This document shows positions 51,729-61,006 of a stretch of 64,000 nt of DNA, in pieces. Both the position numbers and the translations under genes were made by a program. How positions within the stretch are numbered: the stretch's first letter is position 1; the number at the start of each line of letters is the position of its first letter. The notes under the pieces are model-generated. The model saw nothing but the letters and a program-made list of their open reading frames with translations. It did not search any database and had not been told where the DNA came from. Source of the DNA: Arsukibacterium tuosuense (GTDB lineage: Bacteria; Pseudomonadota; Gammaproteobacteria; Enterobacterales; Alteromonadaceae); NCBI RefSeq assembly GCF_900215315.1, contig NZ_OBEB01000001.1, forward strand, positions 558,001 through 622,000. Direction: 5' to 3'.

Positions 51729-52409
51729 GTGTATCAACTGTTTATTGCCAACAAAAATTACTCGTCCTGGTCGCTTCGGCCCTGGTTATTGATGCAACAG
51801 CTGAGTATTCCGTTCGACGAAAAATTGCAGCAATTCCAGGTCGACAACTATGATAATTTCCGCCAGTTCTCGCCAACAGCAAAAGTGCCATGCCTGCATG
51901 ATGGCGATACCGTGGTGTGGGAATCGTTGGGAATTGTCGAATATCTGGCCGAGCGGCATGTCGGGGTCTGGCCGGCAGATGCTGCCGCCCGCAATTATGC
52001 CCGTTGTGCCGCCAGTGAAATGCATGCTGGTTTCAGTACCCTGCGCAATGTTTGCACCATGAATTGTGGCGCCAGAGTGCAGTTACATAACCCGCCCACT
52101 GAGCTGGCAACAGACCTGACGCGGCTGGACGAATTGTGGCGCCAGGGGCTGAACCAGTTTGGCGGTCCTTTTCTTACAGGTACCTCTTTTACTGCTGTTG
52201 ATGCGTTTTTTGCCCCGGTGGCATTTCGGGTGCAAAGTTATGATCTTAAGCTAAGCGAAAATGGCATGGCGTATGTCAAGCACCTGCTGGCGCTGCCGGC
52301 AATGCAGGCCTGGTATCAGGCAGCATTATTAGAAAGTTGGCGCGAACCGGGCCATGAGGCCGAAATGGGTTTATATGGCAGTATAATTAAGGATTACCGG
52401 CATAATTGA
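51729..52409 (+). CDS. Glutathione S-transferase family protein
   Basis: A 226-residue protein. The GTG at 51729 lies 5 bases after GGAGG and gives MYQLFIANKNYSSWSLRPW, as in homologues of this GST class; an earlier GTG at 51717 overlaps the ribosome site. The thioredoxin-fold domain has the catalytic-Ser region NYSSWSLRPW and the VPCLHDGDTVVWESLGIVEY segment. The helical C-terminal domain ends near RHN. The substrate is unknown. Confidence 0.87.
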   Translation: MYQLFIANKNYSSWSLRPWLLMQQLSIPFDEKLQQFQVDNYDNFRQFSPTAKVPCLHDGDTVVWESLGIVEYLAERHVGVWPADAAARNYARCAASEMHAGFSTLRNVCTMNCGARVQLHNPPTELATDLTRLDELWRQGLNQFGGPFLTGTSFTAVDAFFAPVAFRVQSYDLKLSENGMAYVKHLLALPAMQAWYQAALLESWREPGHEAEMGLYGSIIKDYRHN

Positions 52410-52490
52410 TGCTGAAAACCAGTGTCGCCAGATGGTAGCTGAGGTATGCTTGGTGTCAGGAAATAGTGAAACCAGAAAGAGCAGACATTT

Positions 52491-52826
52491 ATGAGTAAAA
52501 ACAGTAGCGGCGCCCAGGCTTACCAACAACAAGAACAAGGCTATCGTGATAAAGCATTAAAAATGTACCCCTGGGTATGTGGTCGCTGTGCCCGCGAGTT
52601 TGTCCACTCAAACCTGCGCGAGCTGACCGTGCATCACATTGATCATAATCATAGCAACAACCCGGCGGACGGCAGTAACTGGGAGTTACTCTGTATATAT
52701 TGTCATGACAACGAACACAATAAATTCCACGAATACGTGATGTACGGCGGTACCACTGAACAAAAAGTGGCTGCGGCTACCCATAACCCGTTTGCTGATT
52801 TAAAAGCCATGTTAAATAAAAAATAG
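52491..52826 (+). CDS. yajD: YajD family HNH nuclease
   Basis: A 111-residue protein. CGRCAREF and LLCIYCHDNEHNKFHEYV supply the zinc cysteines, and LTVHHIDHNHSNNPADGSN is the HNH catalytic segment. These match YajD, a small nuclease-like protein of unknown cellular role. It is a single gene; the start follows GAGCAGAC weakly. Confidence 0.9.
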   Translation: MSKNSSGAQAYQQQEQGYRDKALKMYPWVCGRCAREFVHSNLRELTVHHIDHNHSNNPADGSNWELLCIYCHDNEHNKFHEYVMYGGTTEQKVAAATHNPFADLKAMLNKK

Positions 52827-53078
52827 TCTTCACCACCCCTGGTTAAAGGTGTTGCATTTTAATTTTCTTTTCAGATGTTCTGATAACAAATGAGAAAGCA
52901 TAAATAACTGTAATTCATACAATTAGAATTCCATATTTGAAAAATATCTGCACCTCGCACATTGCCACACCCGTTTTCATTCGTTAACATAGCGGGAACA
53001 AACAAGGAATTGGTTAACAATTACCCCAGTGAGTGCTCTGCAGGATGCAGCCTTTCTTTTTTTATCACGGATAAAAAT

Positions 53079-55358
53079 ATGTTAAGCCGTATTAAGCAGT
53101 TAGTGATGTTAACTGAAGCTGATTTAAATTCAGCATCTGTCTATCTCCTCCAGCAAAGCGTATTACGAATAATTCTGATATCTGGTTTGTTACTTGTATT
53201 AACAATTGTCATACATAGCTCCTGGCAAGCTTATCAGATAAGGGCCTGGTACATCATCGCCATTACTTCAGGCTTTTACCTCGTGTTGTTATTTGCCCTC
53301 TATTTTTCAAAAAAGTCACTGCGACTAAGCAAAATTATATTGTTGCTTACGGTGTTTGGCGCAGGCTTATGTATGCTGCTGTTTATCGATGACTTTGAAC
53401 TGTCAAAACTTGGGGTTATTTTTGTCTATACGGCACCGGTAATAGCCATGTTGTTATTTTCGCGTACGCTGACGATGCTCGTCATGTTGTTTAATATTAT
53501 TCCATTCTCGTATCTGCTGTTTGGTGTCGGGCCAATCAATTTATTTAATATATCTATAACCTTGCCAGCCACCCCGGCTTATTTGCACAGCTTGTTATTT
53601 TTATTTTTTAATCTCTGTATCCCCCTTGCGGTTATGCGGGTGATAAGTACGTTAAAGCGTAATGCTGTAGCGTTAAAACAGCAAAATGACATTATTAGTC
53701 AAAGTAATAATTTATATGAAGACATTTTTGATCATCAGGCCAAGGCTACCTTGCTGGTTAGCAGTCAGGGTGCAATTTTAAAAGCCAATACCAAAGCTAA
53801 AAGTCTGCTAAGAATTGATGATTCATCTGGTTACAATATTAAAGATTTATTGAAAGTAAGTGGCAATGCACAACCCTGCTTCTGGCTTGGCCATGAAGCA
53901 GAATGTACCTTACAGACGAACCCTCCTATTCATATATTGTTAAATCATCTGTGTCGAACTCAACAGCATCATATAGTTCAACTGGACAACATAACCCCGC
54001 TGAAAGAACTCCATCGAAAACTCACGTCCAACGATCAAAAACAAAATTTATGGCGAAATTACGATACGCTGACGGCACTTCCGGAACAAAATTTTTTTCT
54101 GCAGCTGGTAAAACAATATGGTGAATGTAAAGCAGGCAGCCTTATGGTTATTGTCCGATTGGCCAATATTAAGGCTTTTAACCATGCCCATAGTTACCAG
54201 GCGGGTGATGAGCTGTTAGCAGTATTTGCCCGTGATTTCCAACTCGCCTTTATTGAAAACACTCTGACTGCCAGATTGCGTGGGGTTAAGTTTATACTGT
54301 GGCGGCCCATGCCAGAGCAAAGCACATCTTTCAGTGATGAAGTGCTCAACATTCAACGTTTACTACCAAAACAGTTAAGCCTTAGCACTGGCATCCTGCA
54401 GCCGATGTATGAAATGGGGGTAAGTATCTCGAATCACACTTTGGCAACACCAGAGCTGATGCTGGAGCAATGTGAAGCCGCACTGGAATCAGCCGATGCT
54501 TATACCAGGCCTGTATCTTATTATCAGGCCGACATTCTGGAGCAGCGCAATCAGCAATTAAAACTGCTGGCCGCGTTTAAAAAGGCACTGCAGTTAGATA
54601 CGCCAACTTTGTGGTTACAACCTAAAGTTAAGCCCGATGGCAGTATTATCAGCTTTGAGGCCTTACTGCGCTGGCAAGATGATGATGGCAACTTTATTGC
54701 TCCTGACAATTTGGTAGCGTTGGCTGAGCAATATGGCTTTATTGTACAACTATCACTTTGCGTATTAGCGAAGGCGGTGACAATTATTAAGCAGTTTCAG
54801 CAGCAGCGCTTTGCCTACCCTATCGCTATTAATCTGACCGGCTCTGACTTGCTTTGTGATGAGTTTTACAACACGCTGATAGATATTGCCACACACCAGC
54901 CTCAATTGCTGAGCATGCTCAGCCTGGAGCTCACCGAGAATAGTGTTGTCCGCCATCAGCAGCCATTATTTAACAAGCTATTAGTTCTGACTCGGTTAGG
55001 TTACGACATTGCCCTGGATGATTTTGGTACCGGCCAGGCATCACTGAGCACCTTAAGCCAACTACCCGTAAGCACAATTAAACTCGACAGAACCTTTTTG
55101 CAAAACATTCCTGCAGATCAACGTCAGACCCAGCTTATTCAGTCAGTAATGCAAATGGCCAAAACCTTAAAGCTAGCAGTTATTATTGAAGGTGTGGAAA
55201 CGGATATCCAACGTCGTTTCTTGCAGTCTCTGGGGGCGCAAATGATGCAGGGATATTACTTCTCCAGACCATTACCGGTCGATCATTGGTTACGTCAACT
55301 TGGCAGCTCTACCGCCGAAAGCTCTTTCGCCAAAACCCAATACGTTGCAGCCGAATAA
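53079..55358 (+). CDS. Membrane c-di-GMP phosphodiesterase (degenerate GGDEF, intact EAL)
   Basis: A protein of about 759 residues; an upstream ATG at 52962 is unlikely because it adds a non-hydrophobic leader. Six or seven membrane segments fill residues about 25-210, followed by a PAS-like region (IFDHQAKATLLVSSQGAILK). The GGDEF domain is degenerate: RGVKF stands at the signature position. The EAL domain keeps its metal and catalytic residues in FEALLRW, LELTEN, ALDDFGTGQASL, IKLDRTF, IIEGVET and MMQGYYFSRP. It probably degrades c-di-GMP in response to a membrane or ligand cue. Confidence 0.9.
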   Translation: MLSRIKQLVMLTEADLNSASVYLLQQSVLRIILISGLLLVLTIVIHSSWQAYQIRAWYIIAITSGFYLVLLFALYFSKKSLRLSKIILLLTVFGAGLCMLLFIDDFELSKLGVIFVYTAPVIAMLLFSRTLTMLVMLFNIIPFSYLLFGVGPINLFNISITLPATPAYLHSLLFLFFNLCIPLAVMRVISTLKRNAVALKQQNDIISQSNNLYEDIFDHQAKATLLVSSQGAILKANTKAKSLLRIDDSSGYNIKDLLKVSGNAQPCFWLGHEAECTLQTNPPIHILLNHLCRTQQHHIVQLDNITPLKELHRKLTSNDQKQNLWRNYDTLTALPEQNFFLQLVKQYGECKAGSLMVIVRLANIKAFNHAHSYQAGDELLAVFARDFQLAFIENTLTARLRGVKFILWRPMPEQSTSFSDEVLNIQRLLPKQLSLSTGILQPMYEMGVSISNHTLATPELMLEQCEAALESADAYTRPVSYYQADILEQRNQQLKLLAAFKKALQLDTPTLWLQPKVKPDGSIISFEALLRWQDDDGNFIAPDNLVALAEQYGFIVQLSLCVLAKAVTIIKQFQQQRFAYPIAINLTGSDLLCDEFYNTLIDIATHQPQLLSMLSLELTENSVVRHQQPLFNKLLVLTRLGYDIALDDFGTGQASLSTLSQLPVSTIKLDRTFLQNIPADQRQTQLIQSVMQMAKTLKLAVIIEGVETDIQRRFLQSLGAQMMQGYYFSRPLPVDHWLRQLGSSTAESSFAKTQYVAAE

Positions 55359-55452
55359 TTTTTACAACTGGGCTATCGCGATAAGTAGCAGCCAATGCCC
55401 TTTCCTTGTGTTGATTTGCTGGATACTGCGTTAAAACAGCTGCCGTTGAAGT

Positions 55453-55692
55453 TTAATGACGTAAGGCGATATTGGGTGCAATATCAATCTGCCCCTCTTG
55501 ATCAATGGCGGCAAACCGATCACCGGCTCGTAAAACGGCCAAATTACCTGCAGTACCGTGACGAATGAAAGCCAGTTCATAGCCAAAACGCTGCAGTTCG
55601 GCCGCAGAAAATTTTTGTGCCAGATTAAGTTCATCCCAGAACGGTTGTATTTCCCTAGTCGACTGGCGCCTTTCAATAAGAGCAGTTTGCAT
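55453..55692 (-). CDS. Conserved small hypothetical protein
   Basis: A 79-residue soluble protein. FWDELNLAQKFSAAELQRFG and YELAFIRHGTAGNLAVL look like a small conserved gammaproteobacterial protein of unknown function. AAGGTG precedes the ATG by 8 bases. An overlapping frame at 55431-55676 is a shadow. No partner is adjacent. Confidence 0.65.
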   Translation of the reverse strand: MQTALIERRQSTREIQPFWDELNLAQKFSAAELQRFGYELAFIRHGTAGNLAVLRAGDRFAAIDQEGQIDIAPNIALRH

Positions 55693-55971
55693 TAGGTACG
55701 CACCTTTGTGATATGACGAACACGATGTCTGGTTGACCGATCCCTTATCAACCTCGCTTTGGCCTGGTTCGCACTTTAGCCAACATCAGCATATAAAATT
55801 TTTGCTTTAGTTTTATAGTCTGGCCAGACTAACGGTTAGCTTTTCTGATAAACGGTATCTGCGTTAACCATAGCCGCGCTTCAGTCACTAGCCGCTACAG
55901 TTAAATACTACTGGCAGAATAAGGCCGGTAAAACCGGGTGTGGCAGGATAAATACAAGTGGTAAGGCTAAG
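55693..55971. other. Intergenic stretch without recognised feature
   Basis: The 279 bp between the small hypothetical gene and the 55972 membrane protein gene hold no credible frame, repeat or terminator. They should include the promoter of the 55692 gene. Confidence 0.4.
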
Positions 55972-56382
55972 TTAGTATGCCACTTTTGGGCTGCTGCGAA
56001 CTAAAAAGTAAAAACAAACACCCAGCAGGATGTATCTGGGAACAATGTTCATCAAACCTGTTAAGGTGATGGTATTAAACAACAGATAATACAAGTCAAA
56101 TAACATGAATGGTGCCAGCAACAGGGCGTAGAATGTTGCATCAGCTGCTCTGTTGATTAACCGGCTAACTACGGCCAGCACCAGAAATGCTGCCGCCAGC
56201 GGAATAGCAATAGTAACCAGGTCAACCAAGGCAAAAGCAAACATGCCCAGCGATTTAACTAGTGGCGTTAACAAGTCAGCCGATACCGGCACTGCCGCGC
56301 CAATACCGATAATAACAATTGAGGCAACTACGAACAGAGAACCAAGTATTAACGGCAATATCCGATTTTTAAACAATTCCAT
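55972..56382 (-). CDS. Hypothetical four-helix membrane protein
   Basis: A 136-residue very hydrophobic protein with four membrane segments (about 9-32, 42-75, 82-105 and 112-128). No family is recognised. It follows a 52-residue membrane peptide gene (56415-56573) by 32 bp on the same strand, and the two may be co-expressed. Confidence 0.65.
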   Translation of the reverse strand: MELFKNRILPLILGSLFVVASIVIIGIGAAVPVSADLLTPLVKSLGMFAFALVDLVTIAIPLAAAFLVLAVVSRLINRAADATFYALLLAPFMLFDLYYLLFNTITLTGLMNIVPRYILLGVCFYFLVRSSPKVAY

Positions 56383-56414
56383 TAGTTTTTTGTTTCCAAT
56401 CCAGTTTATGCGTT

Positions 56415-56573
56415 TTAAGAGTGTTGTTGGTATAGCCGAACCCAGAAGGCAGTTTCAAAAATGGCTCCAAGCAACAGAAAAGCAAGTCCTCCTGCCGGAA
56501 TACCAAGCAGATAACAGCCCATAGCAGCTAACAGGCATAATATTGTCAGGCACCATCTCTTGATAAAATTCAT
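56415..56573 (-). CDS. Small membrane peptide
   Basis: A 52-residue protein (MNFIKRWCLTILCLLAAMGC to FWVRLYQQHS) with two hydrophobic stretches around GIPAGG. GGAAAGG lies 4-5 bases before the ATG, a strong ribosome site that argues it is a real gene. The short basic N-terminus and the WVRLYQQHS tail frame the membrane part. It is first in a probable two-gene unit with the 55972-56382 gene. Function unknown. Confidence 0.6.
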   Translation of the reverse strand: MNFIKRWCLTILCLLAAMGCYLLGIPAGGLAFLLLGAIFETAFWVRLYQQHS

Positions 56574-56690
56574 TGCCCTTTCCTTATTATTTTGTAATAC
56601 ACTTAAACTATGCCTGCATTTAAATGTAAATCAAGAGTTTTTATTTTATCCTTTATTACTCGTTAAAATGAGTCGGAGAGAACAGTTAAG

Positions 56691-57641
56691 CTAGTTCCCG
56701 GCAAATTGCATTAGTTTATCAGCATGGCGCTTCAGCGCCTGTTTCAACTCTGGCGGCTGAATTATGCTGAAATCAAAAGGTAACTGGCTTAACCACAAGG
56801 CGAAGCAGTCGCTGCTGTCGGTGCGGCTGTTAAGTAATAACCCCCCATTCTGCGGTTTCAGCATGCCGGCCATGGCGCCTAACACTTCTGCTGCTGTACG
56901 TTGATCAGTGTGCAGTAGTACCTGCACATCCATATTACCTGCCATATTGTTCAGGCTGTGCTGAAAATGTTCTGCACTGTTGAAGTCGGCCGGGCGAATA
57001 AAACTATCAGTAAGCGGCTCGACATGGTGTAAGCGGTCCAGGCGGAAGGTGCGCAGCTCCTGCCGTAAATGACAATAGCCACTCATGTACCAGCGGCCCT
57101 GGCGAAACAGTAAACCATAGGGGTCTACCTGACGGGTTATTGGCGGCTGTTGATTGGCAGCATAACTAATGATTACCGAGTATTGCTGCTCAATAGCATT
57201 AAGTAGCGGCTCAAGATGCTGGCGCGGGGTGTCAGCTGCAGCCACAGGCAGCATGATATTAATATTGCCGGCTATAGCTCTGGCCCGCGACTTCAGTTTC
57301 GCTGGCATAACCCGTTCCAGCTTGGCCTGCACACCGCTTATTGCCGCTTCGGTATCTGCCAGTCTCAGGTTCTTCGCCGCTAACAGACCAAGCGATAACG
57401 CCAGCGTTTCTTCATTGGTAAACATCATCGGCGGCAATTTATACCCCGCCACCAGCATATAGCCGCCGCTGCAGCCGTGCTCAGAGGTCACCGGAATACC
57501 CAGGTCTTCCAGCACCCGGATATAGCGCCTCACGGTTCGTTTATCCACCCCCAGATGGCTGGCCAGCTCGCTGCCGCTAAGCTGATTATTAGACTGCAAC
57601 AGCTCCAGTAAGCTCAGCACCCGCACCGTTGGCGCGCTCAC
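56691..57641 (-). CDS. YafY-type transcriptional regulator (HTH_11 and WYL domains)
   Basis: A 316-residue regulator. The N-terminal HTH is LSGSELASHLGVDKRTVRRY with IRVLEDLGIPVTSEHG. The WYL domain appears as PYGLLFRQGRWYMSGYCHLR and RTFRLDRLHHVEPL. WYL domains bind nucleic acid or small ligands, and such regulators control varied genes. The start is GTG and is uncertain. It is divergent from the GST gene at 57836, the usual kind of target. Confidence 0.88.
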   Translation of the reverse strand: MSAPTVRVLSLLELLQSNNQLSGSELASHLGVDKRTVRRYIRVLEDLGIPVTSEHGCSGGYMLVAGYKLPPMMFTNEETLALSLGLLAAKNLRLADTEAAISGVQAKLERVMPAKLKSRARAIAGNINIMLPVAAADTPRQHLEPLLNAIEQQYSVIISYAANQQPPITRQVDPYGLLFRQGRWYMSGYCHLRQELRTFRLDRLHHVEPLTDSFIRPADFNSAEHFQHSLNNMAGNMDVQVLLHTDQRTAAEVLGAMAGMLKPQNGGLLLNSRTDSSDCFALWLSQLPFDFSIIQPPELKQALKRHADKLMQFAGN

Positions 57642-57835
57642 TTCTCCACCACTTGCTTCATTCTTTTACTCAGTATGGTTAACCTGGCAGAAAATATAGC
57701 AAACAATTAGGACATGTTCTGTCCTACATAGAAATTAAAGTGGCTTGCAGGCGGGTTAAACCCGCCTGACTGCACTATCACTTTGCTGATTAGTCGCAAC
57801 TATTCTGACGTTATTAACCCACAAGGAACAGCAAC

Positions 57836-58459
57836 ATGCCTCAACTTACTTTGTACACTAACCCGAATTCACGCGGCCGGATTATTCGCTGGCTATTGGA
57901 GGAACTGAACGTGCCCTACACAGTTAAAGTGCTGGAATATGGTGCTGAAATTAAATCAGCCGAATTTTTAGCGCTGAACCCTCTGGGCAAGGTTCCGGTA
58001 ATCACCCATGGCGATTTAGTGGTTACTGAAACGGCAGCAATATGCGCTTATCTGGCGGACTATTTCGCCGATAAGCAACTGGCACCGGCAACTGACAGCC
58101 CAAAGCGCGGCACTTACTACCGCTGGTTGTTCTTTGCGGCAGGGCCGATGGAAATGGCCACCACGGCAAAAGCATATGACTGGCGAATTGATGACGAAAA
58201 TGTGCAGGCGGTCGGCTGTGGTTTTTATCAGGATATGCTGAATACCCTGGAAACAGCACTTAACAATGGGCCCTATATTTGTGGTGAGCAATTTACCGCG
58301 GCAGATGTCTACGTTGGCAGCCATATTGGCTGGGGGATCCAATTTAAAACCGTTGAAGAACGGCCCGCTTTTACTGCCTATGTGCAGCGGCTTTATGCCA
58401 GGGAAGCGGCCATGCGGGCTAACCAGCTGGATGATGCTCTGCTACCTACATCTGCCTGA
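57836..58459 (+). CDS. Glutathione S-transferase family protein
   Basis: A 207-residue GST. The thioredoxin-like domain starts MPQLTLYTNPNSRGRIIRWL (Ser/Arg catalytic region) with NPLGKVPVITHGDLVVTETA as the glutathione-binding segment. The helical domain contains CGEQFTAADVYVGSHIGWGI. AAGGAACAG precedes the ATG. It may be controlled by the divergent WYL regulator. Confidence 0.88.
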   Translation: MPQLTLYTNPNSRGRIIRWLLEELNVPYTVKVLEYGAEIKSAEFLALNPLGKVPVITHGDLVVTETAAICAYLADYFADKQLAPATDSPKRGTYYRWLFFAAGPMEMATTAKAYDWRIDDENVQAVGCGFYQDMLNTLETALNNGPYICGEQFTAADVYVGSHIGWGIQFKTVEERPAFTAYVQRLYAREAAMRANQLDDALLPTSA

Positions 58460-58487
58460 CACTGCTGACACTGCTGACACTGCTGAC
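58457..58487. repeat. 9-bp tandem repeat at the GST stop codon
   Basis: Three and a half copies of TGACACTGC follow one another, the first providing the TGA stop of the GST gene. A palindrome CCAGCATTAATGCTGG (58492-58507) follows but has no T-tract. Confidence 0.75.
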
Positions 58488-58526
58488 AAAACCAGCATTA
58501 ATGCTGGCTACTCGCGGTTCTAATTA

Positions 58527-58551
58527 TACCGGACAGCCAAACTGTCCGGTA
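58527..58551. terminator. Strong hairpin after the GST gene
   Basis: TACCGGACAG-CCAAA-CTGTCCGGTA is a perfect 10-bp stem with a 5-base loop, followed by TTAT. It probably terminates the GST transcript, although the T-tract is short. Confidence 0.6.
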
Positions 58552-58639
58552 TTATCGCAAGTAACTGCGTCGTAGCCCGGTAAATACAGCAGCTGCCTGA
58601 TCGCCCGCGGCTGCTTCATCAAAACTTAACAATAATGTG

Positions 58640-58667
58640 TTTACAATAAATTGTTATTTGTTATATT
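58640..58667 (+). promoter_or_regulatory. Candidate promoter for the DUF6795-lipase pair
   Basis: TTTACA (58640-58645) and TATATT (58662-58667) are separated by 16 bases, 24 bases before the start at 58691, in an AT-rich stretch. Confidence 0.5.
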
Positions 58668-58690
58668 TTAGCAACGTTACATGAGCCGGA

Positions 58691-59251
58691 ATGAAAATGG
58701 CTGATTTAAATTGCTGGCGTAAACCGGTGCCGTTAATGCTGGTGACGTTCAGCGTAACAGTTCTGATTATTTTCTCACAACAGGCTATGGCAGATATGTT
58801 TAGTTGGCTGAAAAAAACCGATGTCCATTTATCTCCGGCGGTACAGGGTACCGTTTTACTCGATGGTAAACCTGTAACGGGTGCAGAAGTGCTGCGCGAA
58901 CTTACTTACGACAAAGACTATGTTGACAAAGCCTACACTGCAGAGGATGGCAGCTTTAGTTTTCCAGAGAAATATATCCGCTCCCGCAAGCCAGATAGTC
59001 TGATGGAGATGCGCACCCGACAAGTTATCAGTCTGCGCTATCAGGATAAACAATACCTGCTTTGGTACCTGACTACCTCCAGCATAACGCCACAACAAGC
59101 TGTAGTAAAAAAGCTTTCTTCATTGCAGTGTGACCTTAATAATAAAGAGCTGGAACAGGTATTCAGCAATATCGAAAAACCAGATTTTCCCCACAGCACC
59201 TTTAGTATTTGCCGCTGGAACGACGAACAGCTTACTCTCATTACTGAATAA
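58691..59251 (+). CDS. DUF6795-like membrane-anchored or exported protein
   Basis: A 186-residue protein. A signal or anchor segment (MLVTFSVTVLIIFSQQAMA) directs most of the chain to the periplasm. The domain VQGTVLLDGKPVTGAEVLRE with EDGSFSFPEKYI is a beta-sandwich seen in DUF6795 proteins. Two cysteines (LQCDLN and SICRWN) may form a disulfide. The lipase gene begins 12 bp downstream, so the two are one unit. A role as immunity or chaperone for the lipase is possible but not shown. Confidence 0.75.
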   Translation: MKMADLNCWRKPVPLMLVTFSVTVLIIFSQQAMADMFSWLKKTDVHLSPAVQGTVLLDGKPVTGAEVLRELTYDKDYVDKAYTAEDGSFSFPEKYIRSRKPDSLMEMRTRQVISLRYQDKQYLLWYLTTSSITPQQAVVKKLSSLQCDLNNKELEQVFSNIEKPDFPHSTFSICRWNDEQLTLITE

Positions 59252-59262
59252 GGATATGACTT

Positions 59263-60435
59263 GTGACTGCACTTACCCCGCGTGTTGCTGCCGAACTGGC
59301 AGATATTGTCTATCAGATTGAACGGCCTTCAGCTTCAGGTATTTACCGGCTGAACATGGGCAACTATGAACTGCGTAATTGCTTTAACTTTGACTTGTCA
59401 GAAGGGCCGGTAACAGGGGTTTCTGGTGGTAGTTTATTCAGCCTGTTCAATAAAACCACCGGCTTTGCTTTGGTTGGTAAAGGCATTAATCAATTTGCTA
59501 AAGATTATGTTGTCACAATAAGGGGTACCCAAATAAACCGGGACTGGCTGACAAACGCCAATATCGGCCTTAGCGGGGGCGACAATAACACTGTGGTACA
59601 TGCTGGTTTTAACAAAGCTTTTCACTCTATGAAAGGCGCACTGGAAAAAATATTAGCACCACTACTAGCTGGCAATGCCGGGGCGACTGTGCATTGCGTA
59701 GGCCATAGTCTGGGCGGCGCTTTAGCGTCACTGACCGCAGACTGGCTGAAAAACAGCTACAAATGTAATGTCAATTTGTATACCTTTGGTGCCCCACGGG
59801 TCGGTATGCATGCGTTTGCAAAGAAGCATACCGGTACTATTAACGCGATTTATCGTTGCACGCATGGCGCAGATCCGGTGCCGATGATTCCGCTGTGGCC
59901 TTTTATTCATGCTCCTTATGCCGGCACTGAATACCGGCTGGACAGCGGCAGCGGCATCAGTGTTGAAGCCCATGGTATGGCTGAAAATAAGTCGCCCGGC
60001 TATCTGAATACCGCCAATAGCCGCAACTGGCAAGCGCTGAATAAACGCTCTGCTGTGAATTTAGCCCAGATCCGGCTTAAATATGAAAACCGGAATCAGG
60101 CATCATTTTCCACTTACTGGGCAGATAAAATCAGTGCTGCGCTGATAACATTGTTAAAAGACGCCGGTTATTACACGGCAGTTCTGGCGCAAGCAAGCAT
60201 TGGCACCAGTTTAACATTTTACGATCTGCTGGCCCGCTCGCTGGAAAGTATCGCCAAAGCATCAGCAAAATACGCCGAGCAAGCCAGGGGCCTATTAGGC
60301 CATATGTTAGTCTTTGCCCGTCAGGCGGTTACTACAGTTACCGACCTTAGCTATAAATTTATTCGCTGGGTATTTGATAAAACGCTGGCGGCGCTGTATC
60401 GCAGTGCACGTGATGCAATCAGCAGTGTCATGTAA
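59263..60435 (+). CDS. Class 3 lipase
   Basis: A 390-residue protein starting at GTG, 8 bases after AAGGA. The lipase domain (about residues 75-240) contains VTIRGTQINRDW, the nucleophile elbow VHCVGHSLGGALAS, FGAPRVG and HGADPVPMIPL. There is no signal peptide, so export, if any, must use a dedicated system. The last 120 residues are helical and amphipathic and of no known family. It follows the DUF6795 gene closely, and the same arrangement occurs with T6SS lipases, but no T6SS genes are in the window. Confidence 0.87.
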   Translation: MTALTPRVAAELADIVYQIERPSASGIYRLNMGNYELRNCFNFDLSEGPVTGVSGGSLFSLFNKTTGFALVGKGINQFAKDYVVTIRGTQINRDWLTNANIGLSGGDNNTVVHAGFNKAFHSMKGALEKILAPLLAGNAGATVHCVGHSLGGALASLTADWLKNSYKCNVNLYTFGAPRVGMHAFAKKHTGTINAIYRCTHGADPVPMIPLWPFIHAPYAGTEYRLDSGSGISVEAHGMAENKSPGYLNTANSRNWQALNKRSAVNLAQIRLKYENRNQASFSTYWADKISAALITLLKDAGYYTAVLAQASIGTSLTFYDLLARSLESIAKASAKYAEQARGLLGHMLVFARQAVTTVTDLSYKFIRWVFDKTLAALYRSARDAISSVM

Positions 60436-60512
60436 TATGTTAGCGGTTAAATGTCAGTTTTTAGCCGGCGCCGCTTAGCCTTCAGCCAATCTGGCGCCGG
60501 ATTAACACAACA

Positions 60513-60890
60513 TTATTCCGGCGTTTCTGAACTGGCCAGCTGCCAGGGCCATTTGCCGGTAAGTTCTACCTCGAGGGTAAAACTTAAAAATGTCCGGATT
60601 AGCACTACCAGCGCCAGCACGCCGACAGTAGAGAACGTCAGCTCAACGGCAACCGTATGAATAATATCGGCTGCAATCAAAAACTCCAGCCCCAGTAAAA
60701 TACCCCGCCCCAGTCGTTGGCGAATTTCCTGCTGGATAGCACGGGGTGAATCACGCTTAATCAGCCGGATAACGCCATGCAACAACGAATACACGGCAAT
60801 AACAGTAATAATACCAATGCCCAGCAGCTCAATCGCTACCGCACACCATTCTGGCCAGTTACCCAGTAAGTTGGTTACACCTTCAGTCAA
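60513..60890 (-). CDS. DUF1622 membrane protein
   Basis: A 125-residue protein with three membrane segments. WCAVAIELLGIGIITVIAVY and LGRGILLGLEFLIAADIIHT match DUF1622. Translation starts at TTG (60888-60890), 5 bases after GGAGG. Function unknown. Confidence 0.85.
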   Translation of the reverse strand: MTEGVTNLLGNWPEWCAVAIELLGIGIITVIAVYSLLHGVIRLIKRDSPRAIQQEIRQRLGRGILLGLEFLIAADIIHTVAVELTFSTVGVLALVVLIRTFLSFTLEVELTGKWPWQLASSETPE

Positions 60891-61006
60891 AATACCTCCG
60901 TTAGCAATATTGCATCGCGGTTACCAAGCTAAAGCATAGCCTACCTGTAGTTACAATTATGATAGGATCAATATAATCAGCGTAGATATGAAAATGGTTT
61001 TCGGGC

